The notes beneath the pieces are model-generated. The model was given only the letters and a program-made list of their open reading frames with translations, did not search any database and had not been told where the DNA came from. A DNA stretch of 54,662 bases from Neisseria sp. (GTDB lineage Bacteria > Pseudomonadota > Gammaproteobacteria > Burkholderiales > Neisseriaceae). Position 1 is the stretch's first letter. Each line of letters opens with the position of its first letter. Below are positions 26,158 to 33,932 of this stretch, piece by piece. The DNA lies in the NCBI RefSeq assembly GCF_030523955.1, contig NZ_JAUNHL010000015.1, forward strand, positions 1-54,662, read 5' to 3'. A program made the translations under genes and the position numbers.

Positions 26158-26217
26158 ATGACCGTTCTCCAAAACCCCCAGTCGCGCGGCTTAATCTTGC
26201 AAGCCACTAGCGCTTAA
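26158..26217 (+). CDS. Possible 19-residue small ORF
   Basis: AAAGGAAG lies about 7 nt before an ATG that opens a 19-codon frame (MTVLQNPQSRGLILQATSA, then TAA). The ribosome-binding site is better than most in the window. It could be a small protein or the 5' stub of a gene lost when foreign DNA was joined here. No database comparison was possible. Confidence 0.25.
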   Translation: MTVLQNPQSRGLILQATSA

Positions 26218-26348
26218 GCCTTAGCTGTGTTTTATCAAATGAATAAAAGATCAGGCTCTATTGTGTTTTTTTCGATCGTTGTGTGCAATCAGTTATTTAT
26301 AGCTAGCACTGACTTTGTAGCATCAACTGTGAAAGGATATTTTCAAAT

Positions 26349-26370
26349 AGCCGGCAATTGCCGGCTTTAT
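26349..26370. terminator. Hairpin terminator-like sequence
   Basis: AGCCGGCAATTGCCGGCT is a perfect 18-bp palindrome followed by TTATT and, four bases later, by a solitary uptake sequence (26374-26385). It closes the region 26112-26456, which otherwise holds only the small ORF and AT-rich DNA. Confidence 0.6.
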
Positions 26371-26564
26371 TAATGCCTGTCTGAAATATTTACATTCATG
26401 GTTGTAGGTAAAATGCAACGTACAAGCCATTTTTTGCGTAAACCAAAATTAAACTTATGCTAAGAGCGGGGCGGATTTTCAGGTTCCGCCGCATAATCAA
26501 GCCATCGTCAGGCGGCTTCGGCTACCGGCGCATAAACATTAAAACCAAAAAAGGAGCAGACACA

Positions 26565-27101
26565 ATGAAAATCAGTACTCGCTTAACCGGCTTATTAACA
26601 GCGGTTGCATTGGTAGCCAGCCCGATGGCGATGGCGGAAATGAACCGTACCCAAGGTACCATCGTGGGCGCGGCGGTGGGCGGCGTGGCCGGCAGCATGA
26701 TTGGCAATAATTTGGAATCGACTTTGTTGGGCGCGGCAGCCGGCGGCCTGCTGGGTAATCTGCTGGCGAAAAACAACGCCAATTACACCCGCGAAGGCTA
26801 TCACAACAACCGCTATTACTACGGCGGCCGCGAATTCCGTAACCGTAAGGACTACGAAGCCTACCGCGAAGCGGTGAACCGCGATATGCTGCGCGGCAAA
26901 GAAGCGCGCCGTTATGCCAATTATCGGGATTACCGTCGCGAACACGCCAGCAAGCGCAATAATAATAACCGCTACTATATCGGCCATGGTGGCAGAGACG
27001 GTGCGCGTCAGCAAGCGCGGTACGATAACCGCCGTGGCGTACAACGACATGCTCGTTACGAGGAGCGTCGCGGTGGCGGTCGAGGGCATGGCCGTCATTA
27101 A
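26565..27101 (+). CDS. Exported glycine-zipper protein with basic repeat tail
   Basis: The 178-residue protein starts with a Sec signal peptide (MKISTRLTGLLTAVALVASP, cleavage likely after AMA at 24-25). Next comes a glycine-zipper segment (GTIVGAAVGGVAGSMIGNN and LLGAAAGGLLGNLLA, about 31-65), as in the 17-kDa/SlyB-type envelope proteins. The rest is rich in Arg, Tyr, Asn and Gly, with NRYYYGGREFRNRKDYEAYR and a C-terminal RRGGGRGHGRH. There is no lipobox Cys. A role in the outer membrane or periplasm is likely; the function is unknown. AAGGAG eight bases before ATG 26565 sets the start over the longer frame. Confidence 0.8.
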   Translation: MKISTRLTGLLTAVALVASPMAMAEMNRTQGTIVGAAVGGVAGSMIGNNLESTLLGAAAGGLLGNLLAKNNANYTREGYHNNRYYYGGREFRNRKDYEAYREAVNRDMLRGKEARRYANYRDYRREHASKRNNNNRYYIGHGGRDGARQQARYDNRRGVQRHARYEERRGGGRGHGRH

Positions 27102-27124
27102 TAGGCGGGCGATATGTTTTGCAG

Positions 27125-27151
27125 AAAAAGAGAGCTTAGGCTCTCTTTTTT
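27125..27151 (+). terminator. Rho-independent terminator after the glycine-zipper gene
   Basis: AAAGAGAGC-TTAG-GCTCTCTTTTTT forms a perfect stem with T-run, about 25 nt after the stop. Confidence 0.85.
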
Positions 27152-27175
27152 GCCGGATTAAATTCTTGATAGGCA

Positions 27176-27281
27176 GAGACCTTTGCAAAATTCTTTTCGA
27201 TACCTGAAAACACTGGCCTCAAGCTCGAGTATGACGAGATATCAATAAATTCAGGATTAAAAACTTTTTTGCAAAGGTCTC
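27176..27281. mobile_element. MITE-like element with GAGACCTTTGCAAAA ends (106 bp)
   Basis: The left end GAGACCTTTGCAAAATTC and right end TTTTTTGCAAAGGTCTC are inverted repeats. GAGACCTTTGCAAAA is the terminal sequence I associate with neisserial IS5-family elements (IS1106/IS1655 type). The interior is non-coding and contains AGTATGACGAGATATC, which also occurs inverted in the related copy at 48194. It lies between a terminator and tyrS. Confidence 0.65.
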
Positions 27282-27407
27282 AGGCAATATTTGGCTTGAT
27301 GTTTGTCGGTGGCGCTGCCCGTTTATATAGAGCTTGGTGTAAAATACGCGTTTATTTTTATCGATTCGGCCATCTTAGGCCGGCAGCAGCTTAACAACGG
27401 AAACCAC

Positions 27408-28706
27408 ATGACCTCAGTTATCCAAGACCTCCAAGCGCGCGGCCTGATCGCGCAGACCACCGATGCCGAAGCCTTAGACGCTTTGTTAAACGAAGAAAAA
27501 ATCGCGCTCTATTGCGGTTTCGACCCCACCGCCGACAGCCTGCATATCGGCCATCTGCTGCCGGTGTTGGCTTTGCGCCGTTTCCAACTGGCCGGCCACA
27601 CGCCGGTTGCGCTGGTGGGCGGAGCAACCGGCATGATCGGCGATCCGAGCTTCAAAGCCGCCGAGCGCAGCCTGAACACGGCGGAAACGGTGGCGGGCTG
27701 GGTGGAAAAAATCCGCGGCCAGTTGCAGCCGTTTTTAAGTTTCGAAGGCGAAAACCCCGCCGTTATGGCCAACAATTACGATTGGTTCGGCGGCATGAAC
27801 TGCCTGGATTTTCTGCGCGACATCGGCAAGCATTTTTCGGTGAACGCGATGCTGAACAAAGAATCGGTGAAGCAGCGCATTGAGCGCGACGATGCGGGCA
27901 TTTCGTTTACCGAGTTCGCCTATGCGCTGTTGCAGGGCTATGATTTTGCCGAGTTAAACAAGCGCCACGGCGTGCGGCTGCAAATCGGCGGCTCCGACCA
28001 ATGGGGCAACATCACCGGCGGCATCGACCTTGCCCGCCGCCTCAACAAAGCCACGGTGTACGGCCTGACCCTGCCGCTGGTTACCAAATCCGACGGCACC
28101 AAATTCGGCAAAACCGAAGGCGGCGCGGTGTGGCTGAGCGCGGAAAAAACCTCGCCCTATCAGTTTTACCAGTTCTGGCTGAAAGTGGCCGATGCCGATG
28201 TGTATAAATTTCTGAAATATTTTACTTTCTTATCGGTTGAGGAGATTGATGCCATCGAAGCGAAAGATAAAGAGAGCGGCACCAAACCCGAAGCGCAACG
28301 TATTTTGGCCGAAGAAATGACCCGCCTGATTCACGGCGAAGCGGCTTTACAGGCGGCGCAGCGTATTTCGGAGAGCCTGTTTGCCGAAGATCAGAGCAGC
28401 CTTACCGAATCCGATTTCGGGCAGCTCGCGCTCGACGGTTTGCCTGCGTTTGAAGTGTCCGGCAGCGTAAACGTGGTGGAAGCGCTGGTGTTGTCGGGTT
28501 TGGCGCAGTCGAACAAAGAAGCGCGCGGCTTTGTCAACAGCAAGGCGGTGCTGGCCAACGGCGGCGCGGTGGCGTTAAACAACCCTGATCATGCACCGGA
28601 AAAACCCGACGATGCCTATCTGTTAACCGATGCGCACAAACGCTTCGGCAAATACACCATTCTGCGCCGCGGTAAACGCAACCATGCTTTGCTGGTGTGG
28701 AAATAA
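27408..28706 (+). CDS. tyrS: Tyrosyl-tRNA synthetase
   Basis: TyrRS charges tRNA-Tyr. The 432-residue class I enzyme begins [19 protein letters not shown], has the HIGH motif in [16 protein letters not shown] (about 42-57), the tyrosine-binding region [22 protein letters not shown] followed by SDQWGNIT, the KMSKS-like KFGKTEGG (about 230), and a C-terminal S4 RNA-binding domain ([20 protein letters not shown]...). The start at 27408 fits the family; the longer open frame would run through the upstream MITE border. Confidence 0.96.
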   Translation: MTSVIQDLQARGLIAQTTDAEALDALLNEEKIALYCGFDPTADSLHIGHLLPVLALRRFQLAGHTPVALVGGATGMIGDPSFKAAERSLNTAETVAGWVEKIRGQLQPFLSFEGENPAVMANNYDWFGGMNCLDFLRDIGKHFSVNAMLNKESVKQRIERDDAGISFTEFAYALLQGYDFAELNKRHGVRLQIGGSDQWGNITGGIDLARRLNKATVYGLTLPLVTKSDGTKFGKTEGGAVWLSAEKTSPYQFYQFWLKVADADVYKFLKYFTFLSVEEIDAIEAKDKESGTKPEAQRILAEEMTRLIHGEAALQAAQRISESLFAEDQSSLTESDFGQLALDGLPAFEVSGSVNVVEALVLSGLAQSNKEARGFVNSKAVLANGGAVALNNPDHAPEKPDDAYLLTDAHKRFGKYTILRRGKRNHALLVWK

Positions 28707-28739
28707 GCGGATATTCCGCTTTTGATGGATGTTTTTATT

Positions 28740-28817
28740 CATAGCGGATTAACTTAATTTTCGCTACGTCGTTGCTGCGGCTTGCTGCCTTGTATCGAAG
28801 TAATTGAATCCGCTATA
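28740..28817. repeat. Correia-type element, internally deleted (about 77 bp)
   Basis: Ends ATAGCGGATTAACTTAATTT and TAATTGAATCCGCTATA match the long copies in this window, and the interior keeps only GTTGCTGCGGCTTGCTGCCT, so about 30 bp of the short form are missing. Confidence 0.7.
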
Positions 28818-28821
28818 GAGA

Positions 28822-28858
28822 AATGCCTGTCTGAAAATGTTTTCAGACAGGCATTTTG
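28822..28858. terminator. Uptake-sequence inverted pair after tyrS
   Basis: TGCCTGTCTGAA (28824-28835) and TTCAGACAGGCA (28842-28853) with a 6-nt loop, followed by TTTTG. Confidence 0.8.
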
Positions 28859-28959
28859 TTAACCGGCGCCGGATTCGCGATAGCCAATCAAATTTAAAAA
28901 CATGATACAACTTGATACTCGATATTTATTAATTATTTTTATTTATCAGTAATTTGGTG

Positions 28960-29179
28960 AATGCAAGATACTTGGATCAAATTTGGGTATAACTCAAGCG
29001 GTACGCAACGCATGATGAAATCCTTTGGTTGCTTTGGTGAGCCAAAAACGGCTTCCGCCAAAAGCCTACTTTTTGGTGTCCGAAACGGCCATACCGTGCA
29101 TTTTGCGATTTACGGTGTGGAAAGAATTAAAGATACGATCCATCGGCACGCTCAACCTTGTGGCGAAATGCTTTTTTGT
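28960..29179. other. Unassigned stretch between tyrS and the LysR gene
   Basis: No convincing gene. On the minus strand a frame reads RLSVPMDRIFNSFHTVNRKM and continues to ...AVSDTKK, stops, then goes on with AFGGSRFWLTKATKGFHH in the same frame. This could be a decayed coding fragment or a structured leader. On the plus strand small frames exist without ribosome-binding sites. Confidence 0.2.
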
Positions 29180-29191
29180 TTCAGGCAGCCT
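29180..29191. repeat. Simonsiella-dialect uptake sequence
   Basis: TTCAGGCAGCCT is the reverse complement of AGGCTGCCTGAA, the AG-simDUS. It lies 12 bp from a resident TGCCTGTCTGAA (29204-29215) at the 3' end of the LysR gene. A mixed pair of this kind suggests a recombination junction with DNA from a Simonsiella/Alysiella-like donor. Confidence 0.5.
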
Positions 29192-29221
29192 CAGGCAGTT
29201 TTATGCCTGTCTGAAAGCATT

Positions 29222-30112
29222 CTACCAATCCCTATCTGCAAAATACCCCGCCAAAAAATCCACCAGCGCCCGCACCGCCAACGGCAATTTATGCCGGGAG
29301 GGATAAAGCAGATAAATCGTAAACTCGGGCAACTGCCAATCGGTGAGCACCGCTTGCAGTTGCCCGTTTTGCAGATAATCTTCAAGCAAATATTTCGGCA
29401 GCATCGCCACGCCGCTGTGCGACAACACACTGTTGAGCAGCACGGTGGTTTCATTGGTGGTTAACTGGCTGGTTAATTCCAATACCAATTCCTGATTTTC
29501 TTGATAAAAATACCATTCTTTGCGGTTAATGTTGGCGTGGGTCAAATAGCGATGGTGCCGCAAATCTTCGGGGTGCTTGGGCGTGCCGAAGCGAGCCAAA
29601 TACTCGGGCGTAGCCACAATCAGCGAGCGGCAGGGGGCCAATTTGCGCGCCACTAAATTCGGATCGGGGTGGTTGGTAATGCGCACCGCCAGATCAATGC
29701 GCTCAGCCACCAAATCCAGCAATTTGTCGCTTAATTCCAAATGAATGCTTAAATTCGGATGTTCGCGCAAAAACACATTGACCGCTTGCGTCAAATGCAC
29801 CGCCCCAAACGAACCGCTGCTGCTCAAACGGATATTGCCGCGCAAATCGCCTTGCTGTGCCGCCAATTCCTGTTCCATTTCGCCGCTTAAGGCCAGCATT
29901 TTTTGGCAAAACACCAAGGCTTGTTCGCCGGCATCCGTGAGCCTGACTTGCCGTGTGGTGCGTTGGAACAAGCGGGCGTTGAGCCATTCTTCCATCAGGG
30001 CAATGTGGCGCGTAATCATCGGTTTGGACATATCCAAACGGTCGGCGGCGGCGGTAAAACTGCCGGTTTCGGCAACCGATAAAAACACTTTGATGGCGGT
30101 TAATTTGTCCAT
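29222..30112 (-). CDS. LysR family transcriptional regulator
   Basis: The 296-residue protein has the LysR winged helix-turn-helix at the N-terminus (MDKLTAIKVFLSVAETGSFT, then AAADRLDMSKPMITRHIALM) and a substrate-binding domain from about residue 90. It is divergent from the DoxX gene with 119 bp between the starts, the usual layout for a LysR regulator and its target. An AT-rich partial dyad (GAAAATCGGTATTTTTC, near 30155) in the gap could be its operator. The ligand is unknown. GC is lower than the surrounding core genes. Confidence 0.88.
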   Translation of the reverse strand: MDKLTAIKVFLSVAETGSFTAAADRLDMSKPMITRHIALMEEWLNARLFQRTTRQVRLTDAGEQALVFCQKMLALSGEMEQELAAQQGDLRGNIRLSSSGSFGAVHLTQAVNVFLREHPNLSIHLELSDKLLDLVAERIDLAVRITNHPDPNLVARKLAPCRSLIVATPEYLARFGTPKHPEDLRHHRYLTHANINRKEWYFYQENQELVLELTSQLTTNETTVLLNSVLSHSGVAMLPKYLLEDYLQNGQLQAVLTDWQLPEFTIYLLYPSRHKLPLAVRALVDFLAGYFADRDW

Positions 30113-30231
30113 ACGCTTTTCCGGATTGTTTTAGATTAGGAAATAATGATATTCGAAAATCGGTATTTTTCGCTGATTTTATTTCATTATAATGCATACA
30201 TTCTTTATTTTTAACTTTTTTAGGATTCATC

Positions 30232-30672
30232 ATGAATGCTTTATTTGAAAAATTAGCCCATCAATTCAACCCGTTCGTTTTGTTGCTGACGCGTGTGGCG
30301 GTGGGCTATATGTTTTTGTTGCACGGCACGGCGAAATTTTTTGAGTTCCCTGTGTCTATGACCAAAGGTAATGGTTCTGTGCCATTATTTTCTATGTTTG
30401 GTGTGGCGGGGGTGCTGGAAATTGTGGGCGGTATCTTGTTGATTTTGGGTTTGTTTACCCGTTTGACTGCCTTTGTTTTGGTAGGACAAATGGCGGTGGC
30501 GTATTTTATGTTTCATGCGGCATCGGGCGGTATTTTTAATCCGATGGGCAATAAAGGCGAGGCGGCAGCGTTGTTTTGCATGGTGTTTTTATTGTTGTGG
30601 CATGCTGGGGCAGGCAAATTTTCATTGGATCACGCATTGAACCAGTCCGAAAAATCATTTCAGGAAGGTTGA
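30232..30672 (+). CDS. DoxX family membrane protein
   Basis: The 146-residue protein has four hydrophobic segments (from about residues 18, 55, 80 and 112) and DoxX features such as LTRVAVGYMFLLHGTAKFFE, GGILLILGLFTRLTAF and AYFMFHA. DoxX proteins are small inner-membrane proteins linked to redox stress or respiratory functions. It is divergent from the LysR gene and probably controlled by it. AGGATT precedes the ATG. A hairpin with TTTTT follows at 30690. Confidence 0.85.
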   Translation: MNALFEKLAHQFNPFVLLLTRVAVGYMFLLHGTAKFFEFPVSMTKGNGSVPLFSMFGVAGVLEIVGGILLILGLFTRLTAFVLVGQMAVAYFMFHAASGGIFNPMGNKGEAAALFCMVFLLLWHAGAGKFSLDHALNQSEKSFQEG

Positions 30673-30689
30673 AAGGGTTATTGCAATAA

Positions 30690-30725
30690 AAAATGCCGTT
30701 TGAACTCAAATTCAAACGGCATTTT
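30690..30725. terminator. Inverted repeat between DoxX and DUF2000 genes
   Basis: ATGCCGTTTGAA and TTCAAACGGCAT form a 12-bp perfect stem with T-runs outside. The arms differ from the AT-dialect uptake sequence (ATGCCGTCTGAA) at one base. An almost identical arm pair occurs at 31736-31769. These are not resident-dialect terminators. Confidence 0.75.
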
Positions 30726-30735
30726 TCATGATAAT

Positions 30736-31143
30736 TTAAGGGTGTAATGCAATGCCTTTGGTTAATTTATCCACCGCATTTTTCTTGCCACGAATGGCAA
30801 TACCCACCAAATTCAAATTGCCTGTTTCATGTTTGGCAACTTCTGCACGATTATCTACATCATTGTATGTTTTGAATAATTCTTCGGTATAAATTGCCAC
30901 CGCCATTTCTTTTTGATTGGCACTTTGCAAAATTTCCAACAATGTCGCACGGTCTGCCTGATGTACCATAATCGGCTGTTGGCTCATCGGTAAATACTGA
31001 ATGCCACTTGCATCTTGATAAGGTTTGCCCACAATATTTTGCGTTGCACCCAAGCCACTCATCAAAAAGGCGGTTACATTTAATGCTTGCCACGTTGCCA
31101 AATCATCACGCAAAATCACTTTGATTTTTGTATCAAAATTCAT
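30736..31143 (-). CDS. DUF2000 family protein
   Basis: This 135-residue cytoplasmic protein has the DUF2000 hallmarks: an N-terminal VILRDDLATWQALNVTAFL, MSGLG, GKPYQDASGIQYLPMSQQPI, and a C-terminal LNLVGIAIRGKK. Its biochemical function is not established. It is divergent from the Lrp-type gene, whose start is 113 bp away, so Lrp control is likely. ATG 31143 lies five bases after GGAGAG; the ATG at 31146 is too close to it. Confidence 0.8.
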   Translation of the reverse strand: MNFDTKIKVILRDDLATWQALNVTAFLMSGLGATQNIVGKPYQDASGIQYLPMSQQPIMVHQADRATLLEILQSANQKEMAVAIYTEELFKTYNDVDNRAEVAKHETGNLNLVGIAIRGKKNAVDKLTKGIALHP

Positions 31144-31221
31144 CATTCTCTCCAAAGAAGTTGTTTAAATTGATAAGATAATTGTACCGGTTTTGCCATA
31201 AAAAAGTTTGCGTTTTTTTGC

Positions 31222-31227
31222 TATAAT
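31222..31227 (+). promoter_or_regulatory. Probable -10 box of the Lrp-type gene
   Basis: A perfect TATAAT lies 28 nt before the ATG at 31256, in AT-rich DNA. No matching -35 is clear. The divergent DUF2000 promoter must lie in the same 113-bp gap. Confidence 0.45.
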
Positions 31228-31255
31228 TTATCTTATTTTTGGAAAATTTTTGCGT

Positions 31256-31708
31256 ATGGATAATTTGGATAAGAAAATTTTAGCTTATATTCAAGAAAAT
31301 GGGCGAATTTCTCTCACGGAATTGTCAGATAAAGTGGGGTTGAGCATCTCGCCTTGTCAAAGACGATTAAAGCAACTGGAAGAAGATGGCGTGATTAGCG
31401 GTTATCGTGCCGAAGTCAATCCCGAACGGATTGGCTTGAATTTTTCTGCCATTGTGTTTGTGAAAATGAAAAATAATAGTGGCGATAATATCCGTGAATT
31501 TGAACAAGCTTTAATGGATATTCCTGAAATTATTCAAGCTCAAAGTCTGTTAGGCGACCCTGATTTTATTTTGCACATTGTTACCCAAGACATGAAGTCG
31601 TTTCAGCAATTATATGACCGCCGTTTAACGCAATTACCGCATATTACAGGGATTACTTCTACATTAGTGATGAAAAACATTATTCCATTGCGAGCCATGC
31701 CGATTTGA
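31256..31708 (+). CDS. Lrp/AsnC family transcriptional regulator
   Basis: The 150-residue protein has the N-terminal helix-turn-helix (MDNLDKKILAYIQENGRISL, LSDKVGLSISPCQRRLKQLE) and the RAM ligand-binding domain (FSAIVFVKMKN..., ALMDIPEIIQAQSLLGDPDF). Lrp-type regulators respond to amino acids or related small molecules as octamers. ATG 31256 is chosen because the family starts just before LDxxDxxIL; the longer frame extends into the promoter. It faces away from the DUF2000 gene. Low GC. Confidence 0.9.
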   Translation: MDNLDKKILAYIQENGRISLTELSDKVGLSISPCQRRLKQLEEDGVISGYRAEVNPERIGLNFSAIVFVKMKNNSGDNIREFEQALMDIPEIIQAQSLLGDPDFILHIVTQDMKSFQQLYDRRLTQLPHITGITSTLVMKNIIPLRAMPI

Positions 31709-31711
31709 AGC

Positions 31712-31769
31712 ATTTTCAGGCAGGCTGAAAATAAAAAATGCCGTTTGAACTCCACATGCAAACGGCATT
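31712..31769. repeat. Uptake-sequence-like inverted repeats after the Lrp gene
   Basis: TTTTCAGGCAGGCTGAAAA (31712-31730) is a near-palindrome in which each half is one mismatch from the Simonsiella-type uptake sequence. It is followed by AATGCCGTTTGAA...TGCAAACGGCATTT (31736-31769), a stem like that at 30690. Together they probably terminate the Lrp gene. Confidence 0.5.
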
Positions 31770-31947
31770 TTCTATATCGCCAATTTCCGCCAATCTACCA
31801 AATATAAGGCGAATGTGTGGCGGTGTTATTGTGTATTCTAAATACTTATCATTTCATTTTAAGAAACAATATTATTCTAAAACCGCACTTTTTCTTTGTT
31901 ATTATTCCATTATAATACACCAATCAATCACTTTTATCTTACAGAAA

Positions 31948-32697
31948 ATGTCTAACTTTATGAAAAAATTAGCGTGTTTGGCTTTGATTAGCCTTGCACC
32001 TTTTGCACAAGCAGGTGAAACGATGATTAAAAATATTGTATTGGTACACGGTGCATTTGCCGATGGCTCGAGCTATCACAAGGTCATTGAGCGTTTGCAG
32101 AAAAAAGGTTATCAGGTTACGGCGGTACAAAATCCGCTCGCTTCGCTGGACGCTGATGTGTCGGCAGTCAATCAGGTGTTAGACCGTCAAGATGGCGATG
32201 TGGTGTTGGTCGGGCATTCGTGGGGCGGGGTGGTTATCAGCGAGGCGGGCAGGCATGAAAAAGTAAAACGCTTGGTGTATTTGTCGGCGATTGTGCCGGA
32301 TAGCAATGAAAATGCAGGGCAAGCGTTGAGCCGTCATGGTGCGTCTAGCGAAGGTTTAACACCTGATGAAAAAGGCGTGATTTGGTTGCCGAATGCCAAA
32401 GTTTATCAACAGATTATGGCAAACGATTTGCCACTGAACAAAGCGTCTGTATTGTGGGCAACGCAAACGCCTATTCATGCGGTGGCGTTTAGCCAAGCGG
32501 TAGCGGCGCCTGCGTGGCAATCCAAACCGAGTTTTTATTTATTAACCGAGCAAGACAACGCCTTGCCGTTTAAGGTGCAACAATCGTTTGCCAAAATGAT
32601 GAACGCCACAACGCAAACGGTGAATAGCGGCCATCTGTCTATGTTGTCCCGGCCCAAAGCGGTGGTGCGGTTGATTGAACAAGCGAGTAAAAAATGA
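31948..32697 (+). CDS. Exported alpha/beta hydrolase
   Basis: This 249-residue protein has a Sec signal peptide (KKLACLALISLAPFAQAGE, cleavage after AQA) and an alpha/beta-hydrolase domain. The oxyanion region is VLVHGAFADGSSYHK, the nucleophile elbow GHSWGG (Ser near residue 100), and the catalytic His probably in NSGHLSML near the C-terminus. It resembles the small esterases related to plant salicylate-binding hydrolases. The physiological ester is unknown. ATG 31960 is an alternative start. Its stop overlaps the start of the next gene (ATGA). Low GC up to here, rising sharply in the next gene. Confidence 0.82.
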   Translation: MSNFMKKLACLALISLAPFAQAGETMIKNIVLVHGAFADGSSYHKVIERLQKKGYQVTAVQNPLASLDADVSAVNQVLDRQDGDVVLVGHSWGGVVISEAGRHEKVKRLVYLSAIVPDSNENAGQALSRHGASSEGLTPDEKGVIWLPNAKVYQQIMANDLPLNKASVLWATQTPIHAVAFSQAVAAPAWQSKPSFYLLTEQDNALPFKVQQSFAKMMNATTQTVNSGHLSMLSRPKAVVRLIEQASKK

Positions 32698-33302
32698 AAT
32701 TGTATTATCTGTTTGACCCTTTATGCGGCTGGTGTTACGGAGCAAAACCCGCCATTGAAGCCGTTGCCGCCCGTTTTCCTGTGGAACTCGTGCCCACCGG
32801 CCTGTTTTACCGCAGCGGCCGGGTAATGGATGCGGATTTTGCCCAATACGCATGGGGCAACGATGAGCGTATCGAACGCTTAACCGGGCAACCATTCAGC
32901 ACCGCTTATCGTGAAAATGTGTTGCAAGGCGGCGGGCGATTCGATTCCGAAAACAGCCTGCTGGCCTTGACCGCCGTGCGCCAAACCGCACCGGAGAAGG
33001 AACTGGCCCTGCTTGGCGCCTTGCAAACCGCACGTTATGTTGACGGGCGCGATAACGCCGATTGGGGCGTGATTGACGATGTGATGCAATCGCAAGGTTT
33101 GGGCGATGCGGTGCCGAAATTGCACGAGCCACAAACCGAACAAGCGTTATTGGCGAGAATAAACTTCGGGCAACAACTGGCGCGGCGGCTGGGCGCATCG
33201 GGCGTGCCGCAATTGGCGGCGGAACGCGACGGGCGGTTTGAATTGCTGCCCGGCCGCTTATTGTTTGAACAAGCAGGGCTGTTGCCGGATTATTTGAAAT
33301 AG
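32694..33302 (+). CDS. DsbA family protein (FrnE-like thioredoxin fold)
   Basis: The 202-residue cytoplasmic protein has a CxxC motif right at the first strand (YYLFDPLCGWCYGAKPAIEA) and the helical insertion of the DsbA/FrnE family, then GASGVPQLAAERDGRFELLPG containing the cis-Pro (GVPQL). FrnE-like proteins are thiol-disulfide oxidoreductases. It overlaps the hydrolase gene by 4 bp, yet has much higher GC and is followed by an AG-dialect uptake-sequence pair, so the two genes may have different recent origins. Confidence 0.82.
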   Translation: MKLYYLFDPLCGWCYGAKPAIEAVAARFPVELVPTGLFYRSGRVMDADFAQYAWGNDERIERLTGQPFSTAYRENVLQGGGRFDSENSLLALTAVRQTAPEKELALLGALQTARYVDGRDNADWGVIDDVMQSQGLGDAVPKLHEPQTEQALLARINFGQQLARRLGASGVPQLAAERDGRFELLPGRLLFEQAGLLPDYLK

Positions 33303-33315
33303 CGTATCCAATCAA

Positions 33316-33350
33316 ACAGGCCGTCTGAAACGTTTTCAGACGGCCTGATA
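33316..33350. terminator. AG-dialect uptake-sequence pair after the FrnE-like gene
   Basis: AGGCCGTCTGAA (33318-33329) and TTCAGACGGCCT (33335-33346) with a 5-nt loop. This is the second AG-dialect terminator in the window. Confidence 0.85.
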
Positions 33351-33420
33351 TTTTCCTTTTATTGATATCCGTTCAAAAAAATTTACATCGTTTTTTATGG
33401 GGTCTGACAATAGATTTTTC

Positions 33421-33473
33421 TTGTATAAAGTACAATATAAGACTAATATGGTATTATATTGTACTTTATACAA
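33421..33473. promoter_or_regulatory. Double palindromic operator of the MarR gene
   Basis: Two 20-bp arms (33421-33440 and 33454-33473) are perfect inverted repeats of each other, 13 bp apart. Each arm also holds its own dyad, TTGTA-N5-TACAA. The second arm ends 7 bp before the MarR ATG. This is what two dimer-binding sites for an autoregulating MarR protein look like; the promoter probably lies between or over the arms. Confidence 0.75.
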
Positions 33474-33479
33474 ATCATC

Positions 33480-33932
33480 ATGCACATATCCCCCTTCGAC
33501 GAGCTTGCCGAAACCTGTGCCGCATTATTGGATATTTACGTCCAATGGGCGAAACAGCGCGGTTTGAGCGCCAATGAGTTTTTCGTGTTGTACCAAATCG
33601 GCCGGCACGGCTCGGCCACGCCCAAGGAAATCGGCGAAGAATGGTGTTTGCCCAAGCAAACCGTGTCGTTTGTCTGCAAGCAGTTGGCGGAAAAAGGCTG
33701 GCTGCGCATCGAGGCCGACGAGTACGACAAGCGCGGCAAGCGGCTGTTTTTAAGCGAGGCGGGCGCAAGCCATGCCTTGCCGATGGTTGCCGAATTGCAC
33801 GCGCTGGAAGCGCAGACGGCCGAATGGTTCGGTTTGGAAAAACTCAACTCATTAATCCAGCAATTGCAGCATTTGCAACTTGTTTTTACCCGACAGGCAA
33901 AATTGAATCATGGAAATCAGAGCAAGCGATAA
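33480..33932 (+). CDS. MarR family transcriptional regulator
   Basis: The 150-residue protein has the MarR winged helix: ANEFFVLYQIGRHGSATPKE, then WCLPKQTVSFVCKQLAEKGW (recognition helix) and the wing with EADEYDKRGKRLFLSEAG containing the conserved D-x-R-G-K-R. It starts 7 bp after a double TTGTA-N5-TACAA palindrome, so it very likely represses its own operon. Its 3' end overlaps the start of the six-TM ABC-type gene by 23 bp, which is therefore its probable target. The inducer is not known. Confidence 0.9.
   Translation: MHISPFDELAETCAALLDIYVQWAKQRGLSANEFFVLYQIGRHGSATPKEIGEEWCLPKQTVSFVCKQLAEKGWLRIEADEYDKRGKRLFLSEAGASHALPMVAELHALEAQTAEWFGLEKLNSLIQQLQHLQLVFTRQAKLNHGNQSKR

Noticed and set aside
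28961..29464. 167-codon plus-strand frame overlapping the LysR gene
   Set aside because: Its second half is the mirror of the LysR C-terminus, and it crosses an uptake-sequence junction.
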